A stretch of 6,994 nucleotides of DNA from CAZAQV01 sp964487255 (GTDB lineage Bacteria > Myxococcota_A > Polyangia > Polyangiales > CAZAQV01). A model generated the notes under the pieces. It had not been told where the DNA came from, ran no database searches, and saw nothing but the letters and a program-made list of their open reading frames with translations. The stretch spans positions 1 through 6,994 of the forward strand of contig CAZAQV010000068.1 of NCBI GenBank assembly GCA_964487255.1, given 5' to 3'. The position numbers were made by a program, and so were the translations under genes. Positions 1 through 6,120 of the stretch are shown piece after piece (the stretch's first letter is position 1; every line of letters begins with the position of its first letter).

Positions 1-73
1 CGGCGACGGGGATCGGTGGCAGCTCGACGCCTGCGTGGCCGTCGAGGTCGTGCGGATTCGGGTCTGCTTCCAT
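1..73 (-). CDS. Start of an unidentified protein (3' end beyond window)
   Basis: Only the first 24 codons are visible: MEADPNPHDLDGHAGVELPP, then IPVA. The frame has a TAG at 83-85 directly before an in-frame GTG at 80-82, so the start can only be that GTG or the ATG at 71-73. ATG is preferred because AGGTGG (79-84) lies 5 nt upstream of it, while nothing resembling a ribosome site precedes the GTG. The acidic, proline-rich start gives no family. It is the next gene in the same direction, with 54 bases between it and the C1q-like stop, so it is probably another tail or lysis-module gene. It is real by spacing and composition rather than by homology. Confidence 0.5.
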   Translation of the reverse strand, partial: MEADPNPHDLDGHAGVELPPIPVA

Positions 74-127
74 GACCTCCACCTAGGGGCGTCGGGGTGG
101 GTTTGCACGCAGGTAGGCGATCACTGC
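74..127. other. Short gap between the C1q-like gene and the next gene
   Basis: This is the longest gap between genes in the window. On the minus strand it holds a 13-codon frame starting GTG at 122-124 (VIAYLRANPPRRP) and ending in TAG at 83-85, just before the next gene. I see no hairpin with a T-run and no clear promoter. The tiny frame could be a leader peptide or chance. Confidence 0.3.
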
Positions 128-748
128 TCACCCGCCGAGTCTGGACACCGACCCGAACGTGTCGGTCGCTCGGGCGCCCAGCGCTGCGCCCGAGCCCTGG
201 AACGCGAAGAACTCGACGTAGTCGCCCGCGCTCAGGTCCAAGACGTCGGTCAGGATGATCGAGGTGCCGGCACCGGAAGGTGAGCGACCACCTCCAGGCC
301 CACCGACCTGCGAACCGTTGACGTAGATGTAGATGCGCAGCAGGATCCCGCCGGTGACGCTGTCCCATTGCACGGTGCAGCTGGCGAGGTACTTGCCGCC
401 CTGGCCGCTGGGGACGGTGAACCTCGACGGATTGGCTCCGGCGACGTCGATCAACCCACCAGAGTCGAAGGTCTCCGTGCCCCATGCAAGTGCCGTGTCG
501 GTGGCGTGCGGGATGCTCTGATCAGATGACAACGACGCCCGAGCACCGATGTACGTCGAGCTGCCGCCGGAACCTGCGCCGAGTGGGCCGGTCGCAGATC
601 CGGTGTCGTCTATCTCGTAGATGCCGTCGGCCTTGGCGTAGACGCGTCGCTTGCCGGAAGCGGGCGTAGCGGGGTCCGATCCTTGCTCTGTGAGCAAGAG
701 CGACGAATCCACCCCGTCGTCTCGCAGACCGTCACCGAGCGTTGCCAT
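128..748 (-). CDS. C1q-like tail fibre / adhesin protein
   Basis: This 206-residue protein is probably a trimeric receptor-binding tip protein. Residues ~18-54 are a segment frequent in phage fibre proteins (LLTEQGSDPATPASGKRRVY, then AKADGIYEIDDTGS). A Gly/Ser hinge follows (GAGSGGSS, residues 57-64). Residues ~66-206 match a C1q/TNF-like jelly roll as seen in many phages: YIGARASLSSDQSIPHATDT, then ALAWGTETFDSGG, NPSRFTVPSGQGGKYLASCT, a strand with RIYIYVNGSQVGG, and DLSAGDYVEFFAFQGSGAAL. In such domains the SAGDYVE strand and the G-G-K-Y-L motif are core conserved elements. The ATG at 748 is fixed by the strong AGGAGG 7 nt upstream, and the stop is TGA at 128-130. It differs from the propeller proteins in being short and single-domain. 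The fold call is firm by pattern, but the ligand is unknown. Confidence 0.83.
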   Translation of the reverse strand: MATLGDGLRDDGVDSSLLLTEQGSDPATPASGKRRVYAKADGIYEIDDTGSATGPLGAGSGGSSTYIGARASLSSDQSIPHATDTALAWGTETFDSGGLIDVAGANPSRFTVPSGQGGKYLASCTVQWDSVTGGILLRIYIYVNGSQVGGPGGGRSPSGAGTSIILTDVLDLSAGDYVEFFAFQGSGAALGARATDTFGSVSRLGG

Positions 749-755
749 CGTGCAT

Positions 756-761
756 CCTCCT
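756..761 (-). promoter_or_regulatory. Strong ribosome binding site (AGGAGG) for the C1q-like gene
   Basis: The minus strand reads TGAGGAGGATGCACGATG. The AGGAGG overlaps the upstream stop TGA and sits 7 nt before the ATG at 748. An earlier ATG inside GGATGCAC is too close to the site and in another frame. This is the only canonical Shine-Dalgarno sequence among the visible gene starts. Confidence 0.9.
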
Positions 762-2278
762 CAACCTGGGACCCAGGTGTAGAGCCAGTCGTCCCCCGCG
801 CCGTTCGTCGTCGCAACGGGCGGGGAGGACCCCGTCACGACCACCTCCCACCGGCCAGAGTCCTTCACCGTCGTGGCACCATCGACCGGCACCCAGTTGG
901 TGCCGTCGAACTCGAGCAGGTCCCCCGTGGCTGGGGCGGCCGTGGTGGTGTCGACGTCGGACAGGTCGTCGAGTGCGGTGACGCTGCTTCCGCCGCCGTT
1001 GGCGTGGGTGTGCGTTGCGCTGGCGACCGGTGCGGTGATGGCGTAGAGCGATTGCAGGTCAGCGGCGGTCGCCGACGTGAACGCTTCTCCGGTGGGCAGC
1101 TCGGCGGTCAGCGCGAGCCACGGCCCGCCGACGACGAACGCGATGCGCGTGAAGCCGTTACCGCTGCTGCCCTCAAGGAGCGTGCCGCCCTCGTACCACG
1201 ACGCGCCATCGGGCGAGAACGCGACCACGATGTTGCTGATCTGGCCGGTTGGCTGGTCGTTGAAGATGCCGAGGAGTGCGCCGTCGTGCTCGATGACGTG
1301 CCATCCGCTGTAGGTGCCGGTCGCGTCGATCCCGGTCGAGGCGACCGACCAGGCGGTGCCGTTCCAAGTGGCGACGGTGTGGGCGTCGTTCTTGGTGTAG
1401 GCGGCATAGAGGGTCGTGCCGTCGGTGGAGACGAGGATGTCGGGGCTGCCGATGGTGGCCGAGGCGAGCGCCTCGATCTCGCAGTCGGCGTGCTCTGCCC
1501 AGGTGATCGACGTCCCGAGGTCGGTGCCGTCGGCCGCTGCGAGGCTGCCGTCGCTCGGGTCGTAGGTGGCGTGATAGTTACCGTTGTCGCCGGTGTTGTG
1601 CGATGCCCCGGCGGTGACCCGCCAGCCGAGGTGGATCAGACCGTCGACCTCGCTGTACTGGGCGTGGCCGATGTAGCAGTCGGAGGTGGTGACAGCGGGG
1701 ACGCCGGTCGTGTCGATGAGGGCCGCGTAGGTGTTCCACGAGCCGCTCGAGTAGATGCGGATGCCGGCGAACTCGTGACTCGGGAAGGTGCCGGTGTGGC
1801 CGGACCCGGCCCGGTCGAACAAGTACAAGTCGTCGCCGACCACGGTGATCTTCGGGTAGGTGCCGGTGTGGATGTCGGTGCACGTCCACGCCGAGATGTC
1901 GTGGGCGGCGTCGGAGATGCAGTGCCGGTGCGCCGTGTTGTGGGCACCCCAGACGACGTGGATCTTGCCGTCGGAGGTGACGGCGATCGTCGGGGCGCCG
2001 TGCTGGTTGTCATCTGCGATCGGGTAGGTGTCGACCTCGACCGGCGTGGCGAGCGTGCCTGTGGCGTGCTCGTAGTAGGTGACGTAGAGATCCCGCTCGA
2101 GGCCGTTGTAGGCGATGTAGGTGCGGCCCGCCTCGGCGCTATACCAGCCCTTCTGGTCCGACAGCGACTGCAGGGTGTGGGGTGCGGCATCGACGGCCAG
2201 CTCGATCGTGCCGAGACCGCCGACGTTCGTTCCACCGCCGGACCCTGCCTCTTCCTGCCAGAAGCCTTCACCAGCCAT
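761..2278 (-). CDS. Tail fibre protein with BNR_4-like beta-propeller; possible glycan-degrading tailspike
   Basis: This 505-residue protein is probably a tail-tip component acting on host-surface polysaccharide. Residues 1-22 are a short Gly-rich anchor. Residues ~45-415 resemble the BNR_4 family (seven-bladed propellers related to PL24/PL25 ulvan lyases and GH145 rhamnosidase): GRTYIAYNG (51-59), DLYVTYYEHATG (63-74), DDNQHGAPTIAVTSDGKIHV (89-108), VVWGAHN (108-114), SAWT (129-132), CYIGHAQYSEVDGLIHLGWR (201-220). H93 in QHGAP and H113 in GAHN lie where that family has its conserved histidine motifs, which is inferred and not proven to be an active site. Later blades carry DGTTLYAAY and DGALLGIF. 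Residues ~433-466 are a common fibre linker (LDDLSDVDTT...EFDGTNWVPV), and the end is DDWLYTWVPG. The ATG at 2278 overlaps the previous stop (TGATG). A non-catalytic lectin-like propeller is the main alternative. Confidence 0.72.
   Translation of the reverse strand: MAGEGFWQEEAGSGGGTNVGGLGTIELAVDAAPHTLQSLSDQKGWYSAEAGRTYIAYNGLERDLYVTYYEHATGTLATPVEVDTYPIADDNQHGAPTIAVTSDGKIHVVWGAHNTAHRHCISDAAHDISAWTCTDIHTGTYPKITVVGDDLYLFDRAGSGHTGTFPSHEFAGIRIYSSGSWNTYAALIDTTGVPAVTTSDCYIGHAQYSEVDGLIHLGWRVTAGASHNTGDNGNYHATYDPSDGSLAAADGTDLGTSITWAEHADCEIEALASATIGSPDILVSTDGTTLYAAYTKNDAHTVATWNGTAWSVASTGIDATGTYSGWHVIEHDGALLGIFNDQPTGQISNIVVAFSPDGASWYEGGTLLEGSSGNGFTRIAFVVGGPWLALTAELPTGEAFTSATAADLQSLYAITAPVASATHTHANGGGSSVTALDDLSDVDTTTAAPATGDLLEFDGTNWVPVDGATTVKDSGRWEVVVTGSSPPVATTNGAGDDWLYTWVPG
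764..778. repeat. Short inverted repeat at the 3' end of the BNR_4-like gene
   Basis: ACCTGGG-A-CCCAGGT is a perfect inverted repeat with 7-base arms around one base. It covers the codons for the final T-W-V-P-G, just before the stop and the next ribosome binding site. A real hairpin would have about 5 pairs and a 5-nt loop. No T-run follows, so it is not a standard terminator. Coding constraint on the TWVPG end may explain it. Confidence 0.5.
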
Positions 2279-3498
2279 CAGAGCGTCGCCAGCCGCTTGT
2301 ACACGCCGACTCCGTCCTGGCTCACGTACAACTCACCACTCGCAGAGATCCACAGCCCGTGCGGGTTGATCGGGCACTCCGAGATACTCACCGGGGTTCC
2401 CTCGGTGCCGGACAGGTCGAACGTGCGCAGCCGGTCGTTCGCCCGGTCGACGACGTACACGGTGCTCGAGTAGACGGCGCAGCCGCCGCCGGACACGTCG
2501 ACGAGGTCGACGGTGACCTCGGATGTGCCGGTCGTCGAGAAGCGGCGCAGCTCGGCGGTCACACTGCCGGTCAGCCACAGGTCGGCCCCGTCCCACGCGA
2601 TGCCATGCATCGACACCTCACCGGACCATGCCGACGACAGGTCGACGGTGGCCTGCTCGACGCCGGACGTGTTGTACCGGGTCATGGCGTCGGCGCCGCC
2701 GGTGATCCACAGGTCGGTGCCGTCAAAGGTGATGCCGCGCACTCGGTCGTCGGTGCCGCCGGCCGTGGTCGCCTCAAACGTGTCGACCACGGTGCCCGAC
2801 GCGGTGCGCTTCGTGACGGTCTCGCCGGAAGGTCCCTCGGTCACGTACCAGTGAGTGCCGTCGTTCGTGATGTCCCACGCGTCGGCCGAGAACACGAGCT
2901 CCCACGACGCCGACACCGGAACGTCGGTCGGGGCGGTCACGGCGATCCATGCCGTCGCTGCGATGTCCCGTGCGCCGCCGGAGTCCTGGGTCACCTTGAC
3001 CCGGCCGGCGGTGCCCTCCTGGGCGACGTAGAAGATCGTTCCTCGGCCCCGCTTGCCGGAACTGCCCGAGGCGATCACGCCTTCGTTCGTCGTCAGCCCG
3101 TCGACCTCGAGTTCGATCGTGCCGCCCCCGGTGAACGTGTCCCACTCGACCTCGACGGTGAGGGCATACACGCCCGAGAACGGATGCTGCCAGTAGCCGG
3201 ACTGTGGGGTGGCCGTGCCATCGAACCCGACGCTCTGCTCGATCGTGTCGAACTCGATGTAGTCGCCGCCGGCAGCGATCGAATCGGATGCCGTGGCGAG
3301 AACGAGCAGGCAACCGAGCGCTGCCGACGACGACGGGTCCGACGACCCGTCCACCAACGTCGACCCTGCCAGGCCGGTCGAACCCGACGACCCGAACCCG
3401 ATGCGGGACAATCCAGCCAACGCAGGACGGCCCTCGGCCTCCAGCATGTTCCGGTAGCGGATCTCCGGGTCGGTCGGGCGAGGACGGCGGCGGGTCAT
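2278..3498 (-). CDS. Minor tail / fibre protein: C1q-like jelly roll plus beta-propeller
   Basis: This 406-residue protein is probably a tail-tip fibre or receptor-binding subunit. Residues 1-33 are a charged anchor (MTRRRPRPTDPEIRYRNMLE, then AEGRPALAGLSRIG). Residues 34-61 are a Gly/Ser hinge. Residues ~62-190 form a beta-rich domain with C1q-like features (GGDYIEFDTIEQSVGFDG, then GYWQHPFSGVYALTVEVEWD and a GGGTIELEVDG strand). From ~196 to the end are about five propeller-like blades, each with a hydrophobic strand: DGTHWYVTEG, DGTDLWITGG, DGADLWLTGS, YSSTVYVVDR and ASGELYVSQD. The blades recall NHL or SMP-30-like propellers, but five is few for a closed ring, so some blades may be missed or shared between subunits. 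No catalytic motif was recognised. The ATG at 3498 is chosen because it sits one base after the hub stop (TGACATG). The frame is open upstream to 3789, but that part overlaps the hub and is Arg/Ser-rich shadow sequence. Confidence 0.72.
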   Translation of the reverse strand: MTRRRPRPTDPEIRYRNMLEAEGRPALAGLSRIGFGSSGSTGLAGSTLVDGSSDPSSSAALGCLLVLATASDSIAAGGDYIEFDTIEQSVGFDGTATPQSGYWQHPFSGVYALTVEVEWDTFTGGGTIELEVDGLTTNEGVIASGSSGKRGRGTIFYVAQEGTAGRVKVTQDSGGARDIAATAWIAVTAPTDVPVSASWELVFSADAWDITNDGTHWYVTEGPSGETVTKRTASGTVVDTFEATTAGGTDDRVRGITFDGTDLWITGGADAMTRYNTSGVEQATVDLSSAWSGEVSMHGIAWDGADLWLTGSVTAELRRFSTTGTSEVTVDLVDVSGGGCAVYSSTVYVVDRANDRLRTFDLSGTEGTPVSISECPINPHGLWISASGELYVSQDGVGVYKRLATL

Positions 3499-3499
3499 G

Positions 3500-5659
3500 T
3501 CAGTCGATGCCCTCGATGCTCCACACGATCGACGCCTCCTCGAGCACGCCGCCGATTCGGACGACCCGCATGTCGGTGGCCGTGAACCCGGACGTGCCGA
3601 ACGCCGGCGCCGACACCACGTCACCGAGGAAGAAGTCGTCGTAAGGCACCACGGTCGCCTCCTCGGGGATCGTCCACGTCGTGTTCTTCGGGGGCGTCGC
3701 CAGGTCGTCCAGCAGCGGCTGGGTGACCGAAGCGGCCTCGTCTTCAGTCGAGTAGCCCGACAGCGCGATGCCGTCCTCCCACCGGCCACGAGCGGTCACG
3801 CTCGTCGCATCGGTGTTCTCGAACCAGCCCTGGTCGGTGCGGGCACGGATCACGTTCCGCACGGTCGTCTCGTCCTGGGATGCGACGAACCCGGACGTAC
3901 CCGCCGTACCTGCCGTGAACGACACGGTGCCGGACCGGTCCGTGCCCCGCAGGTTCCATGCCTGCAACGTCAGGTCCGGGTCGACGTCGACGTCGAAGCC
4001 GAGCTCCTCCACCACGACCGACAGCCGGTGGACATCGGCGGGCAGCGACAACGGCAGCACCAGCTCGGCCGACCATGCGTTGCCGTCGGAATCGGCGGCA
4101 TCGGTGAACCCGAGCGTGACGTCGTCCAGCACCGTCGTCCCACGGGCTTGAGCCTCCTCAACGGCCAGGCGCAGGATCTCGCCTGGCGTCAACCCCGGCA
4201 CGGAAGCGGGGTCGTCGAGCACCACCCACGACGTGTCGGACTTGACCACCGACCCGGCCGACTGGCCTCGGGTGATCTCGTCGGTCACGATCGCTGCGCC
4301 ACCGGTCAGGTTCGTCCCGTCAGCCGACAACGGCACGTAGGTGGAACCCAGGTCGCCAGTGAACTCGATGCGCCACGGATCGTTCAGCGCATCCTGCGTG
4401 TTCGACACCGTGAACGTGGTCCCGCCGGTCAGTCCGGACCCGTCACCGGTCAGCTCGACCTCGGTGAGCGTGAGCCCGTTGTCGAACTCGATCACCCACG
4501 GATCACCGGACGTGCCGGTGCCGGTCACCGTCACGTTCTCGTTCAACCGGGCGATGCCGTTCTCCAGCGCCGTCTCGACCTGCAGGGCGGTGGCGTTGTA
4601 GGCGATCGCCGCCGTCGTCCCACCGAAGGCAGACAGCGTGAACGTACCGCCCGTGTGATCGTGGCTCACCTCGTACTTCTCGTTCCGCAGCGTGTTCGAC
4701 CCGGTCACCTCGACGTTGCCGGCGCCAGGGATGGCGATCGCCCCCAGGGCCGACTCGATGTCAGCGGCCGCAGCGTTCCAAGCGATCGCAGCCGTCGTGA
4801 ACCCGAACGCCGTCGACAGCGTGAACGTACCGCCCGTGTGATCGTGGTACAGGTTCCACACCTGGTTCTGGTTGCGGAGCTGCCCGTCCTCGTCGGTCGG
4901 CGACAGGGCGAAGATCAGGTAGGTCCCGTTCGTCGACGCCGACGCCCGCTGCAGGTTCCGGACCTGCACGGCGATCTGGTGGGTGCCGGCGCACAGACGG
5001 ATCGGGCGCTGCTGGAACCGCTGCCACTGGAACGGACCGCCACCGATCGTGGACAGGATCTCCGTGCCGTCGATGAACAGGCGGTACTCGTCGTCGGCTG
5101 CGGCCAGGACGAAGTAGTCGGCCTCAGCCGACAAGGTGAACGACTTGCGGGCATACCAATCCCGAGCAGCCACGGCCGCCGCCGTCGGCGTGATGTACTC
5201 GGCAGCCGGGACCGGCCAACCTTCCGGGCGGGACGTGGCGAACGGGCCGGACTGGAACGTGCCGAACGACTCGGCCAGCGACCAGTCGGCGTCCACGTAG
5301 TCACCCGACATCCACCCGAACCAGCGGGTGTCCGCAGGCTCAGCGCAGTCGGTCGTGTCCTCCTGGTACACCTGGGCCGCGTGCAGTAGCCACCGTGCGC
5401 CCGGCCCGGCCAGGTCGACCTCGGTCGACGCCTCGACCTGTCGGCGGGTCTTGGTGATCGGCACGAACCCGAACACGTCCGACGTGCCGTCGTTCACCCG
5501 CACCACCACCGTCTCGGCCAGCAGCGTCGACGACACGTCACCGGCGACCGTCAGCGAACCCGACCCGTCCTCGCCGACCTGGTGCGTCCACGACGCCTGC
5601 GACGGAGACAGGGTGCCCAGGCTCGTCCCGGCCGTGTCGTAGACGGTGAACGTCGCCAT
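3500..5659 (-). CDS. Tail hub / Tal-like minor tail protein with inserted jelly-roll and repeat domains
   Basis: This 719-residue protein probably forms the trimeric hub closing the tail tip. Residues 1-98 (MATFTVYDTAGTSLG, then a beta-rich VGEDGSGSLTV...TVVVRVNDG...DLAGPGARWLL) resemble the N-terminal part of gp27/Tal-like hubs, here of the Gp37-like siphovirus type. Residues ~490-719 look like the hub's second half (LTPGEILRLAVEEAQARG, VVEELGFDVDVDPDL, DETTVRNVIRARTDQG, RWEDGIALSGYSTEDEA). Between them are two inserts. Residues ~119-252 look like a PA14 or galactose-binding-like jelly roll (ARKSFTLSAEADYFVLAAAD, then LFIDGTEIL and CAGTHQIAVQVRN). Residues ~260-460 are internal repeats. No peptidase or lysozyme motif was seen. 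The ATG at 5659 overlaps the upstream TGA (TGATG). The frame stays open upstream to 5839, but only inside the Dit-like gene. There is no strong Shine-Dalgarno site, so coupling is inferred. The hub call is moderately firm; the insert assignments are by pattern. Confidence 0.75.
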   Translation of the reverse strand: MATFTVYDTAGTSLGTLSPSQASWTHQVGEDGSGSLTVAGDVSSTLLAETVVVRVNDGTSDVFGFVPITKTRRQVEASTEVDLAGPGARWLLHAAQVYQEDTTDCAEPADTRWFGWMSGDYVDADWSLAESFGTFQSGPFATSRPEGWPVPAAEYITPTAAAVAARDWYARKSFTLSAEADYFVLAAADDEYRLFIDGTEILSTIGGGPFQWQRFQQRPIRLCAGTHQIAVQVRNLQRASASTNGTYLIFALSPTDEDGQLRNQNQVWNLYHDHTGGTFTLSTAFGFTTAAIAWNAAAADIESALGAIAIPGAGNVEVTGSNTLRNEKYEVSHDHTGGTFTLSAFGGTTAAIAYNATALQVETALENGIARLNENVTVTGTGTSGDPWVIEFDNGLTLTEVELTGDGSGLTGGTTFTVSNTQDALNDPWRIEFTGDLGSTYVPLSADGTNLTGGAAIVTDEITRGQSAGSVVKSDTSWVVLDDPASVPGLTPGEILRLAVEEAQARGTTVLDDVTLGFTDAADSDGNAWSAELVLPLSLPADVHRLSVVVEELGFDVDVDPDLTLQAWNLRGTDRSGTVSFTAGTAGTSGFVASQDETTVRNVIRARTDQGWFENTDATSVTARGRWEDGIALSGYSTEDEAASVTQPLLDDLATPPKNTTWTIPEEATVVPYDDFFLGDVVSAPAFGTSGFTATDMRVVRIGGVLEEASIVWSIEGID
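4298..4381 (-). repeat. Hub repeat half-unit B2
   Basis: Hub residues ~427-454, a second copy of half-unit B: DPWRIEF, then GDLGSTYVP and LSADGTNLTGG. It is the same 28-residue length as B1. At DNA level both copies carry gaactcgat...ccacggatc on the plus strand. Confidence 0.65.
4421..4504 (-). repeat. Hub repeat half-unit B1
   Basis: Hub residues ~386-413. The pattern is DPWVIEF, then ~12 variable residues, then LTGDGSGLTGG. This is the part that normally completes an A unit in this repeat type. Confidence 0.65.
4520..4690 (-). repeat. Hub repeat unit A2
   Basis: Hub residues ~324-380, a second copy of unit A: LRNEKYEVSHDHTGGTFTLS, then GGTTAAIAYNA, VETALENGI and NVTVTGTG. The conserved HDHTGG motif recurs exactly 61 residues (183 nt) after the one in A1. 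Confidence 0.75.
4632..4664. repeat. 33-bp perfect direct repeat, copy 1
   Basis: Plus-strand sequence from gacagcgtgaac to gtgatcgtgg, identical over 33 bases to 4815-4847. It encodes the HDHTGGTFTLS core of unit A2. Flanking bases differ on both sides. Confidence 0.93.
4697..4876 (-). repeat. Hub repeat unit A1
   Basis: Hub residues ~262-321. The unit runs LRN...HDHTGGTFTLS, then a strand and turn with TTAAIAWNA, an alanine-rich helix (DIESALGAI) and NVEVTGSN. It resembles a beta-alpha-beta repeat seen in actinophage minor tail proteins (TGGTFTL...TT..I.YNA...VQ.AL......NVTVTG). It lacks the usual second half that ends in DGSGLTGG. Confidence 0.75.
4815..4847. repeat. 33-bp perfect direct repeat, copy 2
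   Basis: Identical to 4632-4664 and offset by 183 bp (61 codons), so both copies are in the same reading frame. It encodes the HDHTGGTFTLS core of unit A1. Confidence 0.93.
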
Positions 5660-6114
5660 CAGGTGAGCACGCCCGCCGGGATCACGACCTCGAGGACGGC
5701 GTTGGCGGCGACGCCTTGGTCGTTCTCGGTGAGCAGCCCTACGTCGAGTCGAGGGCAGTAGACGCTGGCTGTGCGGGTTGCTGCGTCCTCGTAGGTCACG
5801 GTCAGCGTGACCGTCGAGCTGAGCGACGCATCGACGCACGACGTGTGGATCTGCGCGACGTTGGCCCGGATGCCCGCATACGGCGAGGGGTGTGCGACGC
5901 CGTCCTTGTCGTTGGTGCCGTAGACGATGAGCGGGATGAACGTCCGCAGCGACCCCCGCACCTTGGCCCGGAAGGTATCCCCAGCGACGCCCTGAGAAAC
6001 GAAGTCGCTGCCTCGATGCTCGCCCTTCTCCATCAAGCCAGTCAGGTCACGGGCACGGACGAACCCGGCGATGTCGAGCCGCAGGCTGTTGATCGTGGCG
6101 TAGTTGTCGGCCAT
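5659..6114 (-). CDS. Dit-like distal tail protein (minor tail protein), short form
   Basis: This 151-residue protein follows the tape measure gene, the usual place for the distal tail protein that forms a ring between tail tube and hub. Residues ~9-70 contain INSLRLDIAGFVRARDLTGL, then RGSDFVSQGVAGDTFRAKVR and an RTFIPLIVYG strand. This pattern resembles the belt domain of actinophage Dit-like proteins, which carry an R-G-x-(D/N)-x-V-x-x-G loop followed by a strand ending in (V/L)-x-G. The rest is beta-rich (VTLTVTYEDAATRTASVYCP...AVLEVVIPAG). There is no room for the extra galectin-like domain found in larger Dit proteins, so this would be a ring-only version. The ATG at 6114 is chosen because it follows a G-rich site closely behind the upstream stop. 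Its stop overlaps the next start by one base (TGATG). A tail-completion or tube-like protein is an alternative, since the family call rests on position and loop resemblance. Confidence 0.68.
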   Translation of the reverse strand: MADNYATINSLRLDIAGFVRARDLTGLMEKGEHRGSDFVSQGVAGDTFRAKVRGSLRTFIPLIVYGTNDKDGVAHPSPYAGIRANVAQIHTSCVDASLSSTVTLTVTYEDAATRTASVYCPRLDVGLLTENDQGVAANAVLEVVIPAGVLT

Positions 6115-6120
6115 CGCCAG

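Noticed and set aside
83..124. 13-codon frame after the C1q-like gene (VIAYLRANPPRRP)
   Set aside because: It is too short to support as a gene, has a GTG start and only a weak G-rich site upstream; noted as a possible leader peptide.
764..778. Inverted repeat as a transcription terminator
   Set aside because: The usable stem is about 5 pairs with no T-run, and it lies within the coding end of a gene whose neighbour continues in the same direction.
683..2473. 596-codon open frame on the plus strand opposite the BNR_4-like gene
   Set aside because: It mirrors the minus-strand codon pattern, its protein is Val/Gly/Arg/Asp-rich without domain motifs, and it crosses two well-supported gene boundaries. 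Long antisense frames are expected in GC-rich DNA.
2182..3585. 467-codon plus-strand open frame opposite the C1q-propeller gene
   Set aside because: It is Arg/His/Pro-rich with no domain pattern and overlaps three minus-strand genes.
3499..3789. Longer start at 3789 for the C1q-propeller gene
   Set aside because: The extra 97 residues are Arg/Ser/Thr-rich and lie wholly inside the hub gene. ATG at 3498 follows the hub stop by one base.
3497..5389. 630-codon open frame on the plus strand opposite the hub gene
   Set aside because: It is Arg/Val/Gly/Gln-rich with no recognisable fold, and the minus-strand hub has clear domains, repeats and coupled ends. It is a shadow of GC-rich coding DNA.
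5660..5839. Longer hub start at 5839
   Set aside because: This would overlap the Dit-like gene by 180 bases, and the added residues are Arg-rich shadow sequence. ATG at 5659 gives the normal hub N-terminus and a TGATG junction.
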